This document shows, in pieces, positions 50,334-61,600 of a stretch of DNA of 64,000 nt. The position numbers and the translations under genes were made by a program. The stretch covers positions 329,261 to 393,260 of the forward strand of contig NZ_VWSG01000001.1 in the NCBI RefSeq assembly GCF_008629655.1, in the 5' to 3' direction. The notes beneath the pieces are model-generated. The model was not told the DNA's origin, searched no databases, and saw only the letters and a list, made by a program, of their open reading frames with translations. Every line of letters begins with the position of its first letter. The stretch's first letter is position 1. This DNA comes from Paenimyroides baculatum. GTDB taxonomy: Bacteria > Bacteroidota > Bacteroidia > Flavobacteriales > Flavobacteriaceae.

Positions 50334-50564
50334 TTAAGGAACAGGATCGTAACCCGATTTTCCCCACGGATGACATTTTGCAATGCGTTTTATGCCTAAC
50401 CAACTGCCTTTAAACAAGCCGTGTTTTTTTAACGCTTCTAACGTGTAATGCGAACATGTAGGAGTGAACCTGCACGACGGCGGTGTTAAGGGCGAAATTA
50501 CCAGCTGATAAAAACGTATTAGTACAACAAAGGGAAAAATTAGGATTTTTTTGAGTTGTTCCAT
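50334..50564 (-). CDS. yidD: Membrane protein insertion efficiency factor YidD
   Basis: A 76-residue protein (ATG 50564) with an amphipathic N-terminal helix ([20 protein letters not shown]) and the family motif [53 protein letters not shown] containing three conserved cysteines. YidD assists YidC-dependent membrane protein insertion. A TTG 9 bases upstream is an alternative start but ATG fits the family. In many bacteria it sits near yidC; here it neighbours lgt. Confidence 0.95.
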   Translation of the reverse strand: MEQLKKILIFPFVVLIRFYQLVISPLTPPSCRFTPTCSHYTLEALKKHGLFKGSWLGIKRIAKCHPWGKSGYDPVP

Positions 50565-50617
50565 AAGTATCAAAGATAAAAAAAGATACCGTTTAAGTAG
50601 CTTTTTTTTGTAAAAAA

Positions 50618-52084
50618 TTATAGTGTAAAAGTTGTGCCGTCTTTTGCGTCTTTTAGTTCGATACCGATTGCTGCCAACTGGTCGCGAATTAGATCGGACT
50701 GGGCGAAATCTTTGTTTGCACGAGCCAAATTGCGCATGTTGATTAACATATTTACAACTTCTTCTAATTTAGCGTTATTGTTGGTGTTTTCACTTGCGTA
50801 TAATCCCAACACATCAAAAACCAAAGCGTTTAATGTTTCTTTTAAAAGATCTAAATCGGCTGCCGAAATTGTTGCTTTGTTTTCTTTAACAGAATTAATG
50901 AATTTAACTGCTTCAAAAATCGTTGCAATTAAAATCGGACTATTAAAATCATCCAATAAAGCATCTAAACATTTCTGTTTCCATTCTGATAAATTAAAGG
51001 TTGATGTTGCCGACGTGTTTAAATCTGCAAGTGATTTTATCGCATCCATCAATCTATCAAAACCTTTTTCAGATGCCAACATTGCTTCGTTCGATATATC
51101 TAAAACACTACGGTAATGTGCCTGTAAAAAACAGAAACGTAATACGCCTGGTGTAAAAGGTTTTTCAAAGAAATCGTTTTCACCAGTGATTAACTGCATC
51201 GGTAAAATGTAGTTTCCGGTAGATTTGCTCATACGTTGTCCGTTCATGGTCAACATGTTTGCGTGCATCCAATATTTAACAGGCGATGTGCCATTACAAG
51301 CTTTTCCTTGTGCGATCTCACATTCGTGGTGCGGGAATTTTAAATCCATTCCGCCGCCGTGAATATCAAACTGATCGCCCAAATATTTTGTGCTCATTGC
51401 CGTACATTCTAAATGCCAACCCGGAAAACCATCGCCCCAAGGAGACGACCAACGCATGATATGTTGCGGAGAAGCTTTTTTCCACAAAGCAAAATCCTGC
51501 GGATTCTTCTTTTCATTTTGTCCGTCTAAATCGCGGGTGTTTTCAAAAAGTTCTTCGATATTTCTACGCGAAAGTTCGCCGTAATTCAAACCACGTTTGT
51601 TATATTCTAACACATCAAAATAAACCGAACCGTTACTTTCATAAGCAAAACCTTTATCGATCAGTTTTTGAGTAAGCTCTAATTGCTCGATAATATGACC
51701 GGTTGCAGTTGGTTCGATAGTAGGAGGAAGCAGGTTGAACAACTTTAATACGTTATGAAAATCAACCGTATATTTCTGAACAATTTCCATTGGTTCCAAC
51801 TTCTCTAAACGAGATTGTTTTACAAAACGGTCGTTATTCACATCGCCATCATCGGTTAAATGTCCAGCATCGGTAATGTTTCTTACATAACGCACTTTGA
51901 AACCTAGATACTGAAGGCTTCTGAAAATAAAATCAAACGAAAGAAACGTACGCACATTTCCCAAATGCACGTTGCTATAAACAGTAGGTCCGCAAACGTA
52001 CATTCCTACTTTTTCTTCGTGTAAAGGTTTAAAAAGCTCTTTCTCTCCCGTTAAGGAATTGTATATTTTTAGGTTTGATTTCAT
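50618..52084 (-). CDS. cysS: Cysteinyl-tRNA synthetase
   Basis: Class I aminoacyl-tRNA synthetase charging tRNA-Cys. From ATG 52084 it has 488 residues. Zinc-binding C31 lies in [15 protein letters not shown], whose NVHLGN is the HIGH-type motif; the KMSKS motif is [48 protein letters not shown] is the conserved core. The frame runs nine codons further up to another ATG (52111), but that stretch is not family-like and the chosen start is standard. It is the second gene of the folE run. Confidence 0.96.
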   Translation of the reverse strand: MKSNLKIYNSLTGEKELFKPLHEEKVGMYVCGPTVYSNVHLGNVRTFLSFDFIFRSLQYLGFKVRYVRNITDAGHLTDDGDVNNDRFVKQSRLEKLEPMEIVQKYTVDFHNVLKLFNLLPPTIEPTATGHIIEQLELTQKLIDKGFAYESNGSVYFDVLEYNKRGLNYGELSRRNIEELFENTRDLDGQNEKKNPQDFALWKKASPQHIMRWSSPWGDGFPGWHLECTAMSTKYLGDQFDIHGGGMDLKFPHHECEIAQGKACNGTSPVKYWMHANMLTMNGQRMSKSTGNYILPMQLITGENDFFEKPFTPGVLRFCFLQAHYRSVLDISNEAMLASEKGFDRLMDAIKSLADLNTSATSTFNLSEWKQKCLDALLDDFNSPILIATIFEAVKFINSVKENKATISAADLDLLKETLNALVFDVLGLYASENTNNNAKLEEVVNMLINMRNLARANKDFAQSDLIRDQLAAIGIELKDAKDGTTFTL

Positions 52085-52123
52085 AATTGTTGCGCAATTG
52101 CGAATTAGCAAATTCGCGTTAAA

Positions 52124-52795
52124 CTAAAACTGTGTATCTAATTTAATGTAATCCAAAAATTCTCTGCGGGTAACATCGTTTTTAAAAGCTCCGCTGAACT
52201 CTGCAGTAACAGTTGAACTTTCAATATCGCGAATTCCACGAGAATTTACACATAAATGTTTGGCATCAATTACACAGGCAACATCATCGGTTCCCAATAC
52301 ACGTTTTAACTCTTCAACAATTTGAATAGTTAAACGCTCTTGTACCTGCGGACGTTTTGCATAATAATCTACAATTCGGTTCATTTTAGATAAACCAACT
52401 ACTTTTCCGTTTGATATATATGCCACATGTGCACGACCAACTATAGGTAATAAGTGATGTTCACAGGTTGAATAAACCACAATGTTTTTTTCAACCAACA
52501 TTTCATTATACTTATATTTATTGTCAAAAGTTGATGAAGAAGGTTTTTTAGCAGGATTTAATCCCCCAAAAATTTCCTTAACAAACATTTTAGCCACACG
52601 GTTTGGAGTGCCTTTTAAACTGTCGTCTGTTAGATCCATACCCAAAGTGTTCAATATATTTTCGACATCTTTTTTGATCAATTCGATTTTTTCATCGTCA
52701 GAAATAGAAAAAGCATCAGCTTTTAACGGCGTATAATCGCTTGTTCCTATATGGTTGTCACCCATATCTTCGTGTAACGCGTCTGATTTACACAT
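52124..52795 (-). CDS. folE: GTP cyclohydrolase I
   Basis: Converts GTP to 7,8-dihydroneopterin triphosphate, the first step of folate and of queuosine/biopterin pathways. The 223 residues contain [20 protein letters not shown] (zinc ligands C111, H114) and [15 protein letters not shown] (C182, the third ligand). [22 protein letters not shown] is also conserved. The N-terminal 35-residue extension is usual in Bacteroidota. It is the first gene of the minus-strand run folE-cysS-yidD-lgt, and faces the giant T9SS protein gene across 273 bases. Confidence 0.96.
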   Translation of the reverse strand: MCKSDALHEDMGDNHIGTSDYTPLKADAFSISDDEKIELIKKDVENILNTLGMDLTDDSLKGTPNRVAKMFVKEIFGGLNPAKKPSSSTFDNKYKYNEMLVEKNIVVYSTCEHHLLPIVGRAHVAYISNGKVVGLSKMNRIVDYYAKRPQVQERLTIQIVEELKRVLGTDDVACVIDAKHLCVNSRGIRDIESSTVTAEFSGAFKNDVTRREFLDYIKLDTQF

Positions 52796-53068
52796 AATTT
52801 AATAGTATTTATTTAAAAAATAATAAGGTGCAAATATAATGAAATGCACTAAATAAACTGTTTTTATTAGCAATTTCATTAGTTAATATGTCCTTATTAT
52901 ATCTACATTATATATACGTGTATATAACCCTTATGTGTTAAAGTTTAAGTTGTTTAAATTTTTTTACAAAAAAAACTTAATAGTTTCTTAATTTTATGTA
53001 AATTTCGCTTTTTAAACTTAAGGCGTTTTATGCTTTATTTAACTCATAAAAATTTATATTAACTAACT
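52796..53068. other. Intergenic region between folE and the first giant protein gene
   Basis: A 273-base divergent, A/T-rich gap. It holds a near-perfect 20-bp palindrome TTATATATACGTGTATATAA (52908-52927) and a weak plus-strand -7-like TAAATTTC (52999-53006). No gene or terminator is visible. Confidence 0.6.
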
Positions 53069-56000
53069 ATGAGAAACAAATATTTATTAATACTGTTTTT
53101 GTTAACTGGTATTTTAGGGTTCAGTCAGCAGTACAATTATGTTTCTGTTGATCCTACTTATACAGCAGATAATCTTGTTAAGAATGTCTTGGTTCGATCA
53201 AAATGTGATTTGGTATCTAATGTAAAGTATCAAAATGGAGATGGTTCGGTACAAGCACAGCAATTTTACAATTTAGCGTATTTCAATAAAAATGGTTCGA
53301 CTTTTCCGTTTGAAGACGGGGTGGTTTTATGTACGGATTCCCCGCAGGAAATACCAGGACCTTCGCTTAGAGGGACTACCGGAGTAAATGGCCAACGTTG
53401 GGGGGGCGATAAGGATTTGAATGATGCTATTAATGATGCTGGTGGGGGTTCACAACCTACTTATAGATCGACTCAGTTGCAGTTTGACTTTATTCCGGTT
53501 CAAAGTAGTGTTACTTTTGATTATTTATTTGCTTCAAATAGTTATCATAATCAATGTGGTGAGTGGTGTGCAAATGGAGCTATGTTTGCAGCGTGGTTAA
53601 TTGATACTACTACTGGAATAGGGCAAAATTTAGCATTAGTGCCAAATACTACTGACCCAATTTCTATTAATACAGTTCGGGATGTTACCAAGTCAGGGGG
53701 GACTTGTGCAAGTATTAATCCGCAGTTCATGGGAAATGTGTATGCTGCTCCATCAACGGTTCCGGCTCTATCTGCTCCGATCAACTATATTGGGCATACA
53801 GTACCTATGACTTCATTAACAGCAAATGTTATTGTTGGTAGAAAGTATACGATTAAATTAGCTGTTGTTGACTTTTGTCCAAATGATTCTCATAGTAGTG
53901 CTGCTTTTTTCAAAGCAGGAAGTTTCGATATTGGTAATTTAGATTTAGGAGATCCTGTGTTAATTGGTGCGGGTGATGGCTTATGCGTAGGTGATACTCA
54001 TACATTAGAATCAGGCTTAGATCCAATTTTGTTTACTTTCGAATGGTTTAAAGACGGAATAAAGATTCCTGGACAAACCGGCCCAAACTTAGTAGTTACT
54101 ACAACAGGTGATTATCATGTAAAGGCATTCATACCGACTGTAACAAGTTGTATAATGGAATCGGATCCAGTACGAGTAGAGTTTTTCGATTATGTAAGTA
54201 TATTAGCACCCCAGAATTTGTCAGTATGTCCTAGTGCAGGAGCTACGACCCGTTTTGATTTAAAAGATGCTTTAGTTGGTAAAACAACAAATCCAAATAT
54301 TTTATATAGTTTTTATACAAGCCAACAGGATGCGCAGAATGATACCAATTCGATACCTGATTTGTATACTTTAGCAAACAATGCAGTAACGCCTGTAACA
54401 ATTTGGGTTCGTGCGTATGAGTTGAATAATCCATGTCCTTATATAGCATCGTTTACATTGAGTTTCCTGAATTGTACATTAGCATTAAATCCACTGGCAG
54501 ACTTATCGATCTGTGAAGGGGAAAGTGTTCAGACATTTGACTTAACAGTACAGACACCTTTAGTATACAATAATGCTGCAGGTTATACGGTAAGTTATCA
54601 TTTAAGTAAACCGGATGCAGACACTAATCAAAGCCCTATACCTGCGGGTAATCTTGCAACTTATAACGGTACTAATGGTCAGCGTATTTGGGTACGTGTA
54701 ACAAGTAACACTAATCCGTTGTCATTTGGGGTAACATCTTTTTATTTATTCAGAAATCTGTTACCATTAACTCAAACGAATATTTTACCTGTGACAGCAT
54801 GTGAAAAAGGTAATACAGGTTTGGCGGATTTTAATCTGAATATAGCTTATACTACTGTACCAGTAAGTGCTGTAGGTGTATCTTTAGAATTTTACAGCAC
54901 CCAGCAGGATGCTCTTTTAGGAAATACTGCTTTAATGTTGCCTGTGAATTATACGGGAGCTGCAGGTACTATATATGTACGTGTACGTAATTTAGATGGA
55001 GATTGTTTCAAGGTAGTTCCTTTGCAGTTACAAATTATCAATACGCCAACTGCAAACAGTTTGGCGCCGTTAACCTATTGTGATTTAAACAATGACGGTT
55101 TCGGTGAGTTCAATTTAGATGTAACCCGTGTATTGATTGCAGGAAATCCGATGCCTGCAAATTCAGTAGTTACGTTCCATGAAACACAAAACGATGCAGA
55201 TGCAAATGTAAATGCTATTGTTAACACAGGAGTATACATCAACAAAGTAAAAGACCAGCAAACAATATATGTACGTGTAGGTTTTACTAATTCAAGTTGT
55301 TATAATACAGTAACGTTGTTGTTGAAAGTGAATAAAACTCCGTCAATCACCCCGATTCGCAGTTTAAAAGTATGTGATATCAATAACGATGGAGTAGAGA
55401 TGGTAAACTTACGTAGTAAAGAATCTGTAATGTTAACTGGCTTAAATGCGGCGAACTATACAATAACTTATCACATAAGTTCATCAGCAGCGATGGCAGG
55501 AACAGGTGTTATTGGTAACCCGACAAGTTTTTCAACGAATGTTTCAAAAGTAGTGTTTGTTCGTGTAACCGATAATGTAACAGGGTGTTTTGCGATAAAC
55601 AGAATAGATTTAGAATTAATAGCAATGCCTGTAGTAGCTAATCCATTACCAACTTATTACAAATGTGATACAGACGGTAACGGCTTCGAGATATTTGATT
55701 TAGCAAGTTTAAAAGCAGGTATTGTTGGAACACAGCAAGGATTGGATGTAACATTCCATTATACTAATGCCGATGCCCAAACGGGAGCAAACCCATTAGC
55801 AAACCAATACCAAAATGTATCTGCTAACGTACAAACCATTTATGTACGTGTGTTTAATGCAAGTTCAGACTGTTATGTTGTGAGTACTTTAAAATTAGAA
55901 GTAAAAGCAAACCCAGTAATTATTTTACCAAGTACCCCGTATGTTATTTGTAGCGATTCAGGTTTTGGAACCATCAATATCTATTTATACGGAAAAGCAT

Positions 56001-58456
56001 TAGTAGATGCAACCGGTCAAAATTATACATTCCAGTTTTTTGAAACAAAGTCAGATGCAGAGAATAACATCAATATTATTTCAAACCCAGTAGCATATAA
56101 CAATTTAACGCCAGGAAATTCAACTATTTGGATCAGAATCCAAGATCCAGTGTCAGGATGTTCTTCTGTGTACCCAATTTCATTCCAATTGGTAGTCCCT
56201 CCAAAATTACCTGCAAGTTTACCAAAAGTAACAGTATGTGATACCTTAGGAGGAACACAAGACGGCTTGGGAGTTTTTGATCTAACAGTTCAAAATCCTT
56301 TATTATTGGCAGCGCAAACAACTCAAGGTACCTATCAAATCCGTTACTTTACTACACAAGCTTTAGCTAGTAGTAATATCAACTGGATTGTAAGTCCAAC
56401 GCAGTTCCAAAATACGGTAAACCCTCAAACAATCTGGGTACGTATAGAAGATACTTCAAAACCGGGAAGTTGTGCACGAATAATGAGCTTTGTAATAGAA
56501 GTTAATGCACCATTGGTATTAAGCCAGCCATTACCAATTGTATTGTGTGATACAGAACTACCAAACGATGGTAAAATGGAAATTGATTTAACTGTAAGAG
56601 AGCAGCAGATATTTGGAGGACAGCCACCATTTGGAGCCGTAGTAACTTACTACCGAACAGAACAGGATGCACAAAACGGATTTAATAACATAGGTAACCC
56701 AAAACAGTTCTATAATACAGTAAATCCACAAACAGTTTATGTAGCAGTAGTAAACCAATATGGATGTAGAAGTATTGTGTCATTAACAGTACGTGTATTG
56801 CCATTGCCGGAGCCAAACATGACACCAACACCACTGGAACTGTGTGAAGAAACATTAGGATCAGGAATGGCAACATTCGATTTAACTTTAGCGCAACCTA
56901 ATTTAAGTAACTTTTCAAACTATACATATAGTTACTATGTTTCTGAAGTAGGGGCACATATTGGGCCTAGTGATATAAGTTTTATCAATACACCTACAAA
57001 TTTCTTTAGCGGCAGCTCAACAGTTTATGTGCGTGTAGAAAATTCATTTACCGATACCAATCAGAGATGTTATGTAGTTGTGCCTTTAGAATTGATAGTG
57101 AATCCATGGCCAACAGTAGGACCAATGACAGCACTGTTAGCTTGTATGGATACTCCTGTAGATTTCACAACATTTAATTTACATGATAAAGATTTAGAAG
57201 CAGTGGCAGGAGGCAACCCGGCAGATTTCATAGTACGATATTTCTTAAGTCAGGCAAACGCAGAAGACAATGTAAACCCGCTTCCTTATACATACATGAA
57301 TACCACTGCAAGACAACAGGTAATCTGGGTGCGTGTAGAGAATAAAGATACAGGATGTTTTGATGTTGCAAGTTTCGCTTTACAGATAGAACAAGCAGTA
57401 TATGCATTTACCCCAAGTGATACAGAGTTCTGTGAAACAGATTATGTAAACGACGGTGTATCGTTAATAGATTTAACAGTATTAGACACTGAAATTATAG
57501 GAAACCAACCATTAACGCCAGATTTAGTAGTAACATATGAGCGTTGGGATAGAACATCGATACCAAACCCTGCAAATAGTGTGCAAGTATATAATGGAGA
57601 AGTAATACGTGCCATAGTTCGTAATAATAATCCGGCTATCTTATGTACTAGTAGTGTTGAATTTACTGTACGTTTAAAAGATGCTCCGGAAGTAAAACCA
57701 CTAGTAGACGGAGTAATTTGTTACGAGTACCGCGATTCGCAAAGATTAATCACAGGTCATTATTTAGAAACCGGTATTCCTTTAGATGTAAACTATACCT
57801 TTATATGGACTAAAAACGGAGGGGCTTTAGGAGCAAATGATGCTGATGTACTAGACGGTGGACGCAGATTATATGTTAGAACGCCTGGAACTTACACAGT
57901 AACAGTAACAGGTACTAACGGATGTACTACTACACGTAGTGCGGTAGTACAACAAGCAACAAGTATTACAATTGATGAAGTGAAGTTAACCGACAGTTTT
58001 GGCGACACTAATGCAATCGAAGTAATGGCTTATGCAGGAGCAGGGGTATTATTAGAATATAAGTTAGATAACGGCGCATGGCAGGATTCAAACATATTCT
58101 TAAATGTAACCCCAGGAGAGCATACAGTTTACGTACGTGCAAAAGATGCTTTGTCATGTGAGTCAAGTAAAGTAATCACGGTAATGGATTATCCTAAATT
58201 CTTTACACCGAATAACGACGGTTATAACGATACATGGAATATCTGGTCGTTAAAGAATCAGCCAGATACGAAGATTTATATCTTTGACCGCTTTGGAAAA
58301 CTGATAAAACAGTTAAGCCCTGCAGGCGCAGGATGGGACGGAACCTTCAACGGCCAACCATTACCATCAACCGACTACTGGTTCAAGGCAGAGTATATAG
58401 ATCCAAAAACAGGATTAAACAAAGAATTAACAGGTCACTTCTCATTAAAACGATAA
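53069..58456 (+). CDS. Giant T9SS type B sorting domain surface protein, copy 1
   Basis: A 1,795-residue exported surface protein. Signal peptide about 1-20 (ending LGFSQ), then a choice-of-anchor-L-type domain (about 25-290), an Ig-like segment (VLIGAGDGLCVGDTHTLESG), twelve repeats of about 100 residues (385-1610), a further Ig-like module (VICYEYRDSQR), and the C-terminal gliding-motility-type sorting domain (about 1706-1795, PKFFTPNNDGYNDTWNIW ... FDRFGKLIKQL). Each repeat begins with a CD/CE-x-n-F/L-D/N-L pattern such as YCDLNNDGFGEFNL or LCEETLGSGMATFDL. The CTD should direct export by T9SS type B sorting. Residues 367-1795 read the same as residues 362-1790 of the next gene. Confidence 0.92.
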   Translation: MRNKYLLILFLLTGILGFSQQYNYVSVDPTYTADNLVKNVLVRSKCDLVSNVKYQNGDGSVQAQQFYNLAYFNKNGSTFPFEDGVVLCTDSPQEIPGPSLRGTTGVNGQRWGGDKDLNDAINDAGGGSQPTYRSTQLQFDFIPVQSSVTFDYLFASNSYHNQCGEWCANGAMFAAWLIDTTTGIGQNLALVPNTTDPISINTVRDVTKSGGTCASINPQFMGNVYAAPSTVPALSAPINYIGHTVPMTSLTANVIVGRKYTIKLAVVDFCPNDSHSSAAFFKAGSFDIGNLDLGDPVLIGAGDGLCVGDTHTLESGLDPILFTFEWFKDGIKIPGQTGPNLVVTTTGDYHVKAFIPTVTSCIMESDPVRVEFFDYVSILAPQNLSVCPSAGATTRFDLKDALVGKTTNPNILYSFYTSQQDAQNDTNSIPDLYTLANNAVTPVTIWVRAYELNNPCPYIASFTLSFLNCTLALNPLADLSICEGESVQTFDLTVQTPLVYNNAAGYTVSYHLSKPDADTNQSPIPAGNLATYNGTNGQRIWVRVTSNTNPLSFGVTSFYLFRNLLPLTQTNILPVTACEKGNTGLADFNLNIAYTTVPVSAVGVSLEFYSTQQDALLGNTALMLPVNYTGAAGTIYVRVRNLDGDCFKVVPLQLQIINTPTANSLAPLTYCDLNNDGFGEFNLDVTRVLIAGNPMPANSVVTFHETQNDADANVNAIVNTGVYINKVKDQQTIYVRVGFTNSSCYNTVTLLLKVNKTPSITPIRSLKVCDINNDGVEMVNLRSKESVMLTGLNAANYTITYHISSSAAMAGTGVIGNPTSFSTNVSKVVFVRVTDNVTGCFAINRIDLELIAMPVVANPLPTYYKCDTDGNGFEIFDLASLKAGIVGTQQGLDVTFHYTNADAQTGANPLANQYQNVSANVQTIYVRVFNASSDCYVVSTLKLEVKANPVIILPSTPYVICSDSGFGTINIYLYGKALVDATGQNYTFQFFETKSDAENNINIISNPVAYNNLTPGNSTIWIRIQDPVSGCSSVYPISFQLVVPPKLPASLPKVTVCDTLGGTQDGLGVFDLTVQNPLLLAAQTTQGTYQIRYFTTQALASSNINWIVSPTQFQNTVNPQTIWVRIEDTSKPGSCARIMSFVIEVNAPLVLSQPLPIVLCDTELPNDGKMEIDLTVREQQIFGGQPPFGAVVTYYRTEQDAQNGFNNIGNPKQFYNTVNPQTVYVAVVNQYGCRSIVSLTVRVLPLPEPNMTPTPLELCEETLGSGMATFDLTLAQPNLSNFSNYTYSYYVSEVGAHIGPSDISFINTPTNFFSGSSTVYVRVENSFTDTNQRCYVVVPLELIVNPWPTVGPMTALLACMDTPVDFTTFNLHDKDLEAVAGGNPADFIVRYFLSQANAEDNVNPLPYTYMNTTARQQVIWVRVENKDTGCFDVASFALQIEQAVYAFTPSDTEFCETDYVNDGVSLIDLTVLDTEIIGNQPLTPDLVVTYERWDRTSIPNPANSVQVYNGEVIRAIVRNNNPAILCTSSVEFTVRLKDAPEVKPLVDGVICYEYRDSQRLITGHYLETGIPLDVNYTFIWTKNGGALGANDADVLDGGRRLYVRTPGTYTVTVTGTNGCTTTRSAVVQQATSITIDEVKLTDSFGDTNAIEVMAYAGAGVLLEYKLDNGAWQDSNIFLNVTPGEHTVYVRAKDALSCESSKVITVMDYPKFFTPNNDGYNDTWNIWSLKNQPDTKIYIFDRFGKLIKQLSPAGAGWDGTFNGQPLPSTDYWFKAEYIDPKTGLNKELTGHFSLKR

Positions 58457-58466
58457 CCACCTGTTA
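54167..58466 (+). repeat. 4.3-kb direct repeat, copy 1
   Basis: From CCAGTACGAG at 54167 through the stop codon and 10 bases beyond, this DNA corresponds base for base, as far as I compared it by eye, to 59701-64000 (offset 5,534). The translated products are the same over 1,429 residues. The second copy is cut by the window end, so the shared stretch may be longer. Confidence 0.9.
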
Positions 58467-58480
58467 GATAATAACCAAAC

Positions 58481-58507
58481 AAAAGAGGAAGCAACTGCTT
58501 CCTCTTT
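58481..58507 (+). terminator. Rho-independent terminator between the giant genes
   Basis: Perfect stem AAAAGAGGAAGC / GCTTCCTCTTTT, loop AACT, T run. Confidence 0.92.
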
Positions 58508-58617
58508 TTACGTTTTAAATATTTTCATAAAATTTTATTAATTTTAAAATGTAATGATGTATATTGCACTGAAAATATTCTAAAAAGAATATTTGTGTGA
58601 AATTTATATTCTAAAAT

Positions 58618-61600
58618 ATGAAAAGGAATTTACATTTAAAAAGAACTAGTTGGTTTACGGTACTTTTTCTATTCATTTGCTTGTATGGTTTTAGTCAACC
58701 TATAACTGTGAGTACAACAACTTATACGGTAGATCAGCTAGTAAGAGATGTTTTAATTAAAACGCCTTGTGCACAAATTACCAATATAAGCTGGTCAACA
58801 GGAAATAGTTTTCCAACAGGGGATCAATCAAATGGTATTGGTTATTTTCAAAATACCAATCCAGCTTTTGATATGGCTGATGGTATCGTACTTAGCACAG
58901 GAAAAGCTATTGATGCCCCAGGACCACGTGGTTTAAATGGAGGTTCAAGTAGTGGTACTCAAGATTCATGGCCTCATGATCCCCAGCTAACAACTTATAT
59001 GAATAATGTGTTGGGAAATACAGATAGATATCACAATGCAACGATATTAGAATTTGATTTTGTGCCTTTTACTGCGGACATGAGTTTTAATTTTATCTTT
59101 GCTTCTGAAGAGTATGGTACTTACCAATGTGATTTTTCAGATGCATTTGCATTTTTTCTAACAAATACAGTTGCTAATACTACTACAAATCTAGCATTAG
59201 TGCCAAATACTACTGACCCTATTTCTGTTGTAACAATACGAGACGCTGTCAATAATGCAAATTGTGCTTCTGTTAATCAGCAGTTTTTTGGAAGTTACAA
59301 TGCAGGTAGTACTACTAATGCCATAAATTTTAATGGGCAAACAGTAAAAATGACGGCTCAATCTCCCGTGGTTCCTTTTACAAAATACCATATAAAAATG
59401 GTTATTCAGGACAGAGGAGATGCAGCTCTTGATTCATCCGTATTTATTGAAGGAGGAAGTTTTAATATAGGTAATTTAGATTTAGGAGATCCTGTGTTAA
59501 TTGGAGAAGGAAATGGTTTATGTGTAGGTGATAGCTATACATTAGAAGCAGGTTTAGATCCATTATTATTTACTTTCGAATGGTTTAAAGACGGAATAAA
59601 GATTCCTGGACAAACCGGCCCAAACTTAGTAGTTACTACAACAGGTGATTATTATGTAAAAGCTTTTGTTCCTAATGTAAATTGTGATTTTACAGCAAAC
59701 CCAGTACGAGTAGAGTTTTTCGATTATGTAAGTATATTAGCACCCCAGAATTTGTCAGTATGTCCTAGTGCAGGAGCTACGACCCGTTTTGATTTAAAAG
59801 ATGCTTTAGTTGGTAAAACAACAAATCCAAATATTTTATATAGTTTTTATACAAGCCAACAGGATGCGCAGAATGATACCAATTCGATACCTGATTTGTA
59901 TACTTTAGCAAACAATGCAGTAACGCCTGTAACAATTTGGGTTCGTGCGTATGAGTTGAATAATCCATGTCCTTATATAGCATCGTTTACATTGAGTTTC
60001 CTGAATTGTACATTAGCATTAAATCCACTGGCAGACTTATCGATCTGTGAAGGGGAAAGTGTTCAGACATTTGACTTAACAGTACAGACACCTTTAGTAT
60101 ACAATAATGCTGCAGGTTATACGGTAAGTTATCATTTAAGTAAACCGGATGCAGACACTAATCAAAGCCCTATACCTGCGGGTAATCTTGCAACTTATAA
60201 CGGTACTAATGGTCAGCGTATTTGGGTACGTGTAACAAGTAACACTAATCCGTTGTCATTTGGGGTAACATCTTTTTATTTATTCAGAAATCTGTTACCA
60301 TTAACTCAAACGAATATTTTACCTGTGACAGCATGTGAAAAAGGTAATACAGGTTTGGCGGATTTTAATCTGAATATAGCTTATACTACTGTACCAGTAA
60401 GTGCTGTAGGTGTATCTTTAGAATTTTACAGCACCCAGCAGGATGCTCTTTTAGGAAATACTGCTTTAATGTTGCCTGTGAATTATACGGGAGCTGCAGG
60501 TACTATATATGTACGTGTACGTAATTTAGATGGAGATTGTTTCAAGGTAGTTCCTTTGCAGTTACAAATTATCAATACGCCAACTGCAAACAGTTTGGCG
60601 CCGTTAACCTATTGTGATTTAAACAATGACGGTTTCGGTGAGTTCAATTTAGATGTAACCCGTGTATTGATTGCAGGAAATCCGATGCCTGCAAATTCAG
60701 TAGTTACGTTCCATGAAACACAAAACGATGCAGATGCAAATGTAAATGCTATTGTTAACACAGGAGTATACATCAACAAAGTAAAAGACCAGCAAACAAT
60801 ATATGTACGTGTAGGTTTTACTAATTCAAGTTGTTATAATACAGTAACGTTGTTGTTGAAAGTGAATAAAACTCCGTCAATCACCCCGATTCGCAGTTTA
60901 AAAGTATGTGATATCAATAACGATGGAGTAGAGATGGTAAACTTACGTAGTAAAGAATCTGTAATGTTAACTGGCTTAAATGCGGCGAACTATACAATAA
61001 CTTATCACATAAGTTCATCAGCAGCGATGGCAGGAACAGGTGTTATTGGTAACCCGACAAGTTTTTCAACGAATGTTTCAAAAGTAGTGTTTGTTCGTGT
61101 AACCGATAATGTAACAGGGTGTTTTGCGATAAACAGAATAGATTTAGAATTAATAGCAATGCCTGTAGTAGCTAATCCATTACCAACTTATTACAAATGT
61201 GATACAGACGGTAACGGCTTCGAGATATTTGATTTAGCAAGTTTAAAAGCAGGTATTGTTGGAACACAGCAAGGATTGGATGTAACATTCCATTATACTA
61301 ATGCCGATGCCCAAACGGGAGCAAACCCATTAGCAAACCAATACCAAAATGTATCTGCTAACGTACAAACCATTTATGTACGTGTGTTTAATGCAAGTTC
61401 AGACTGTTATGTTGTGAGTACTTTAAAATTAGAAGTAAAAGCAAACCCAGTAATTATTTTACCAAGTACCCCGTATGTTATTTGTAGCGATTCAGGTTTT
61501 GGAACCATCAATATCTATTTATACGGAAAAGCATTAGTAGATGCAACCGGTCAAAATTATACATTCCAGTTTTTTGAAACAAAGTCAGATGCAGAGAATA

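Noticed and set aside
50634..51116. 160-residue plus-strand frame inside cysS
   Set aside because: It is fully antisense to the conserved C-terminal part of cysS, and its Ser/Lys/Leu-rich translation shows no domain.
54243..54449. Minus-strand frames repeated in both giant genes (54243, 56133, 56682 and equivalents 5,534 bases further)
   Set aside because: They are identical because the parent DNA is duplicated; the conservation comes from the sense strand.
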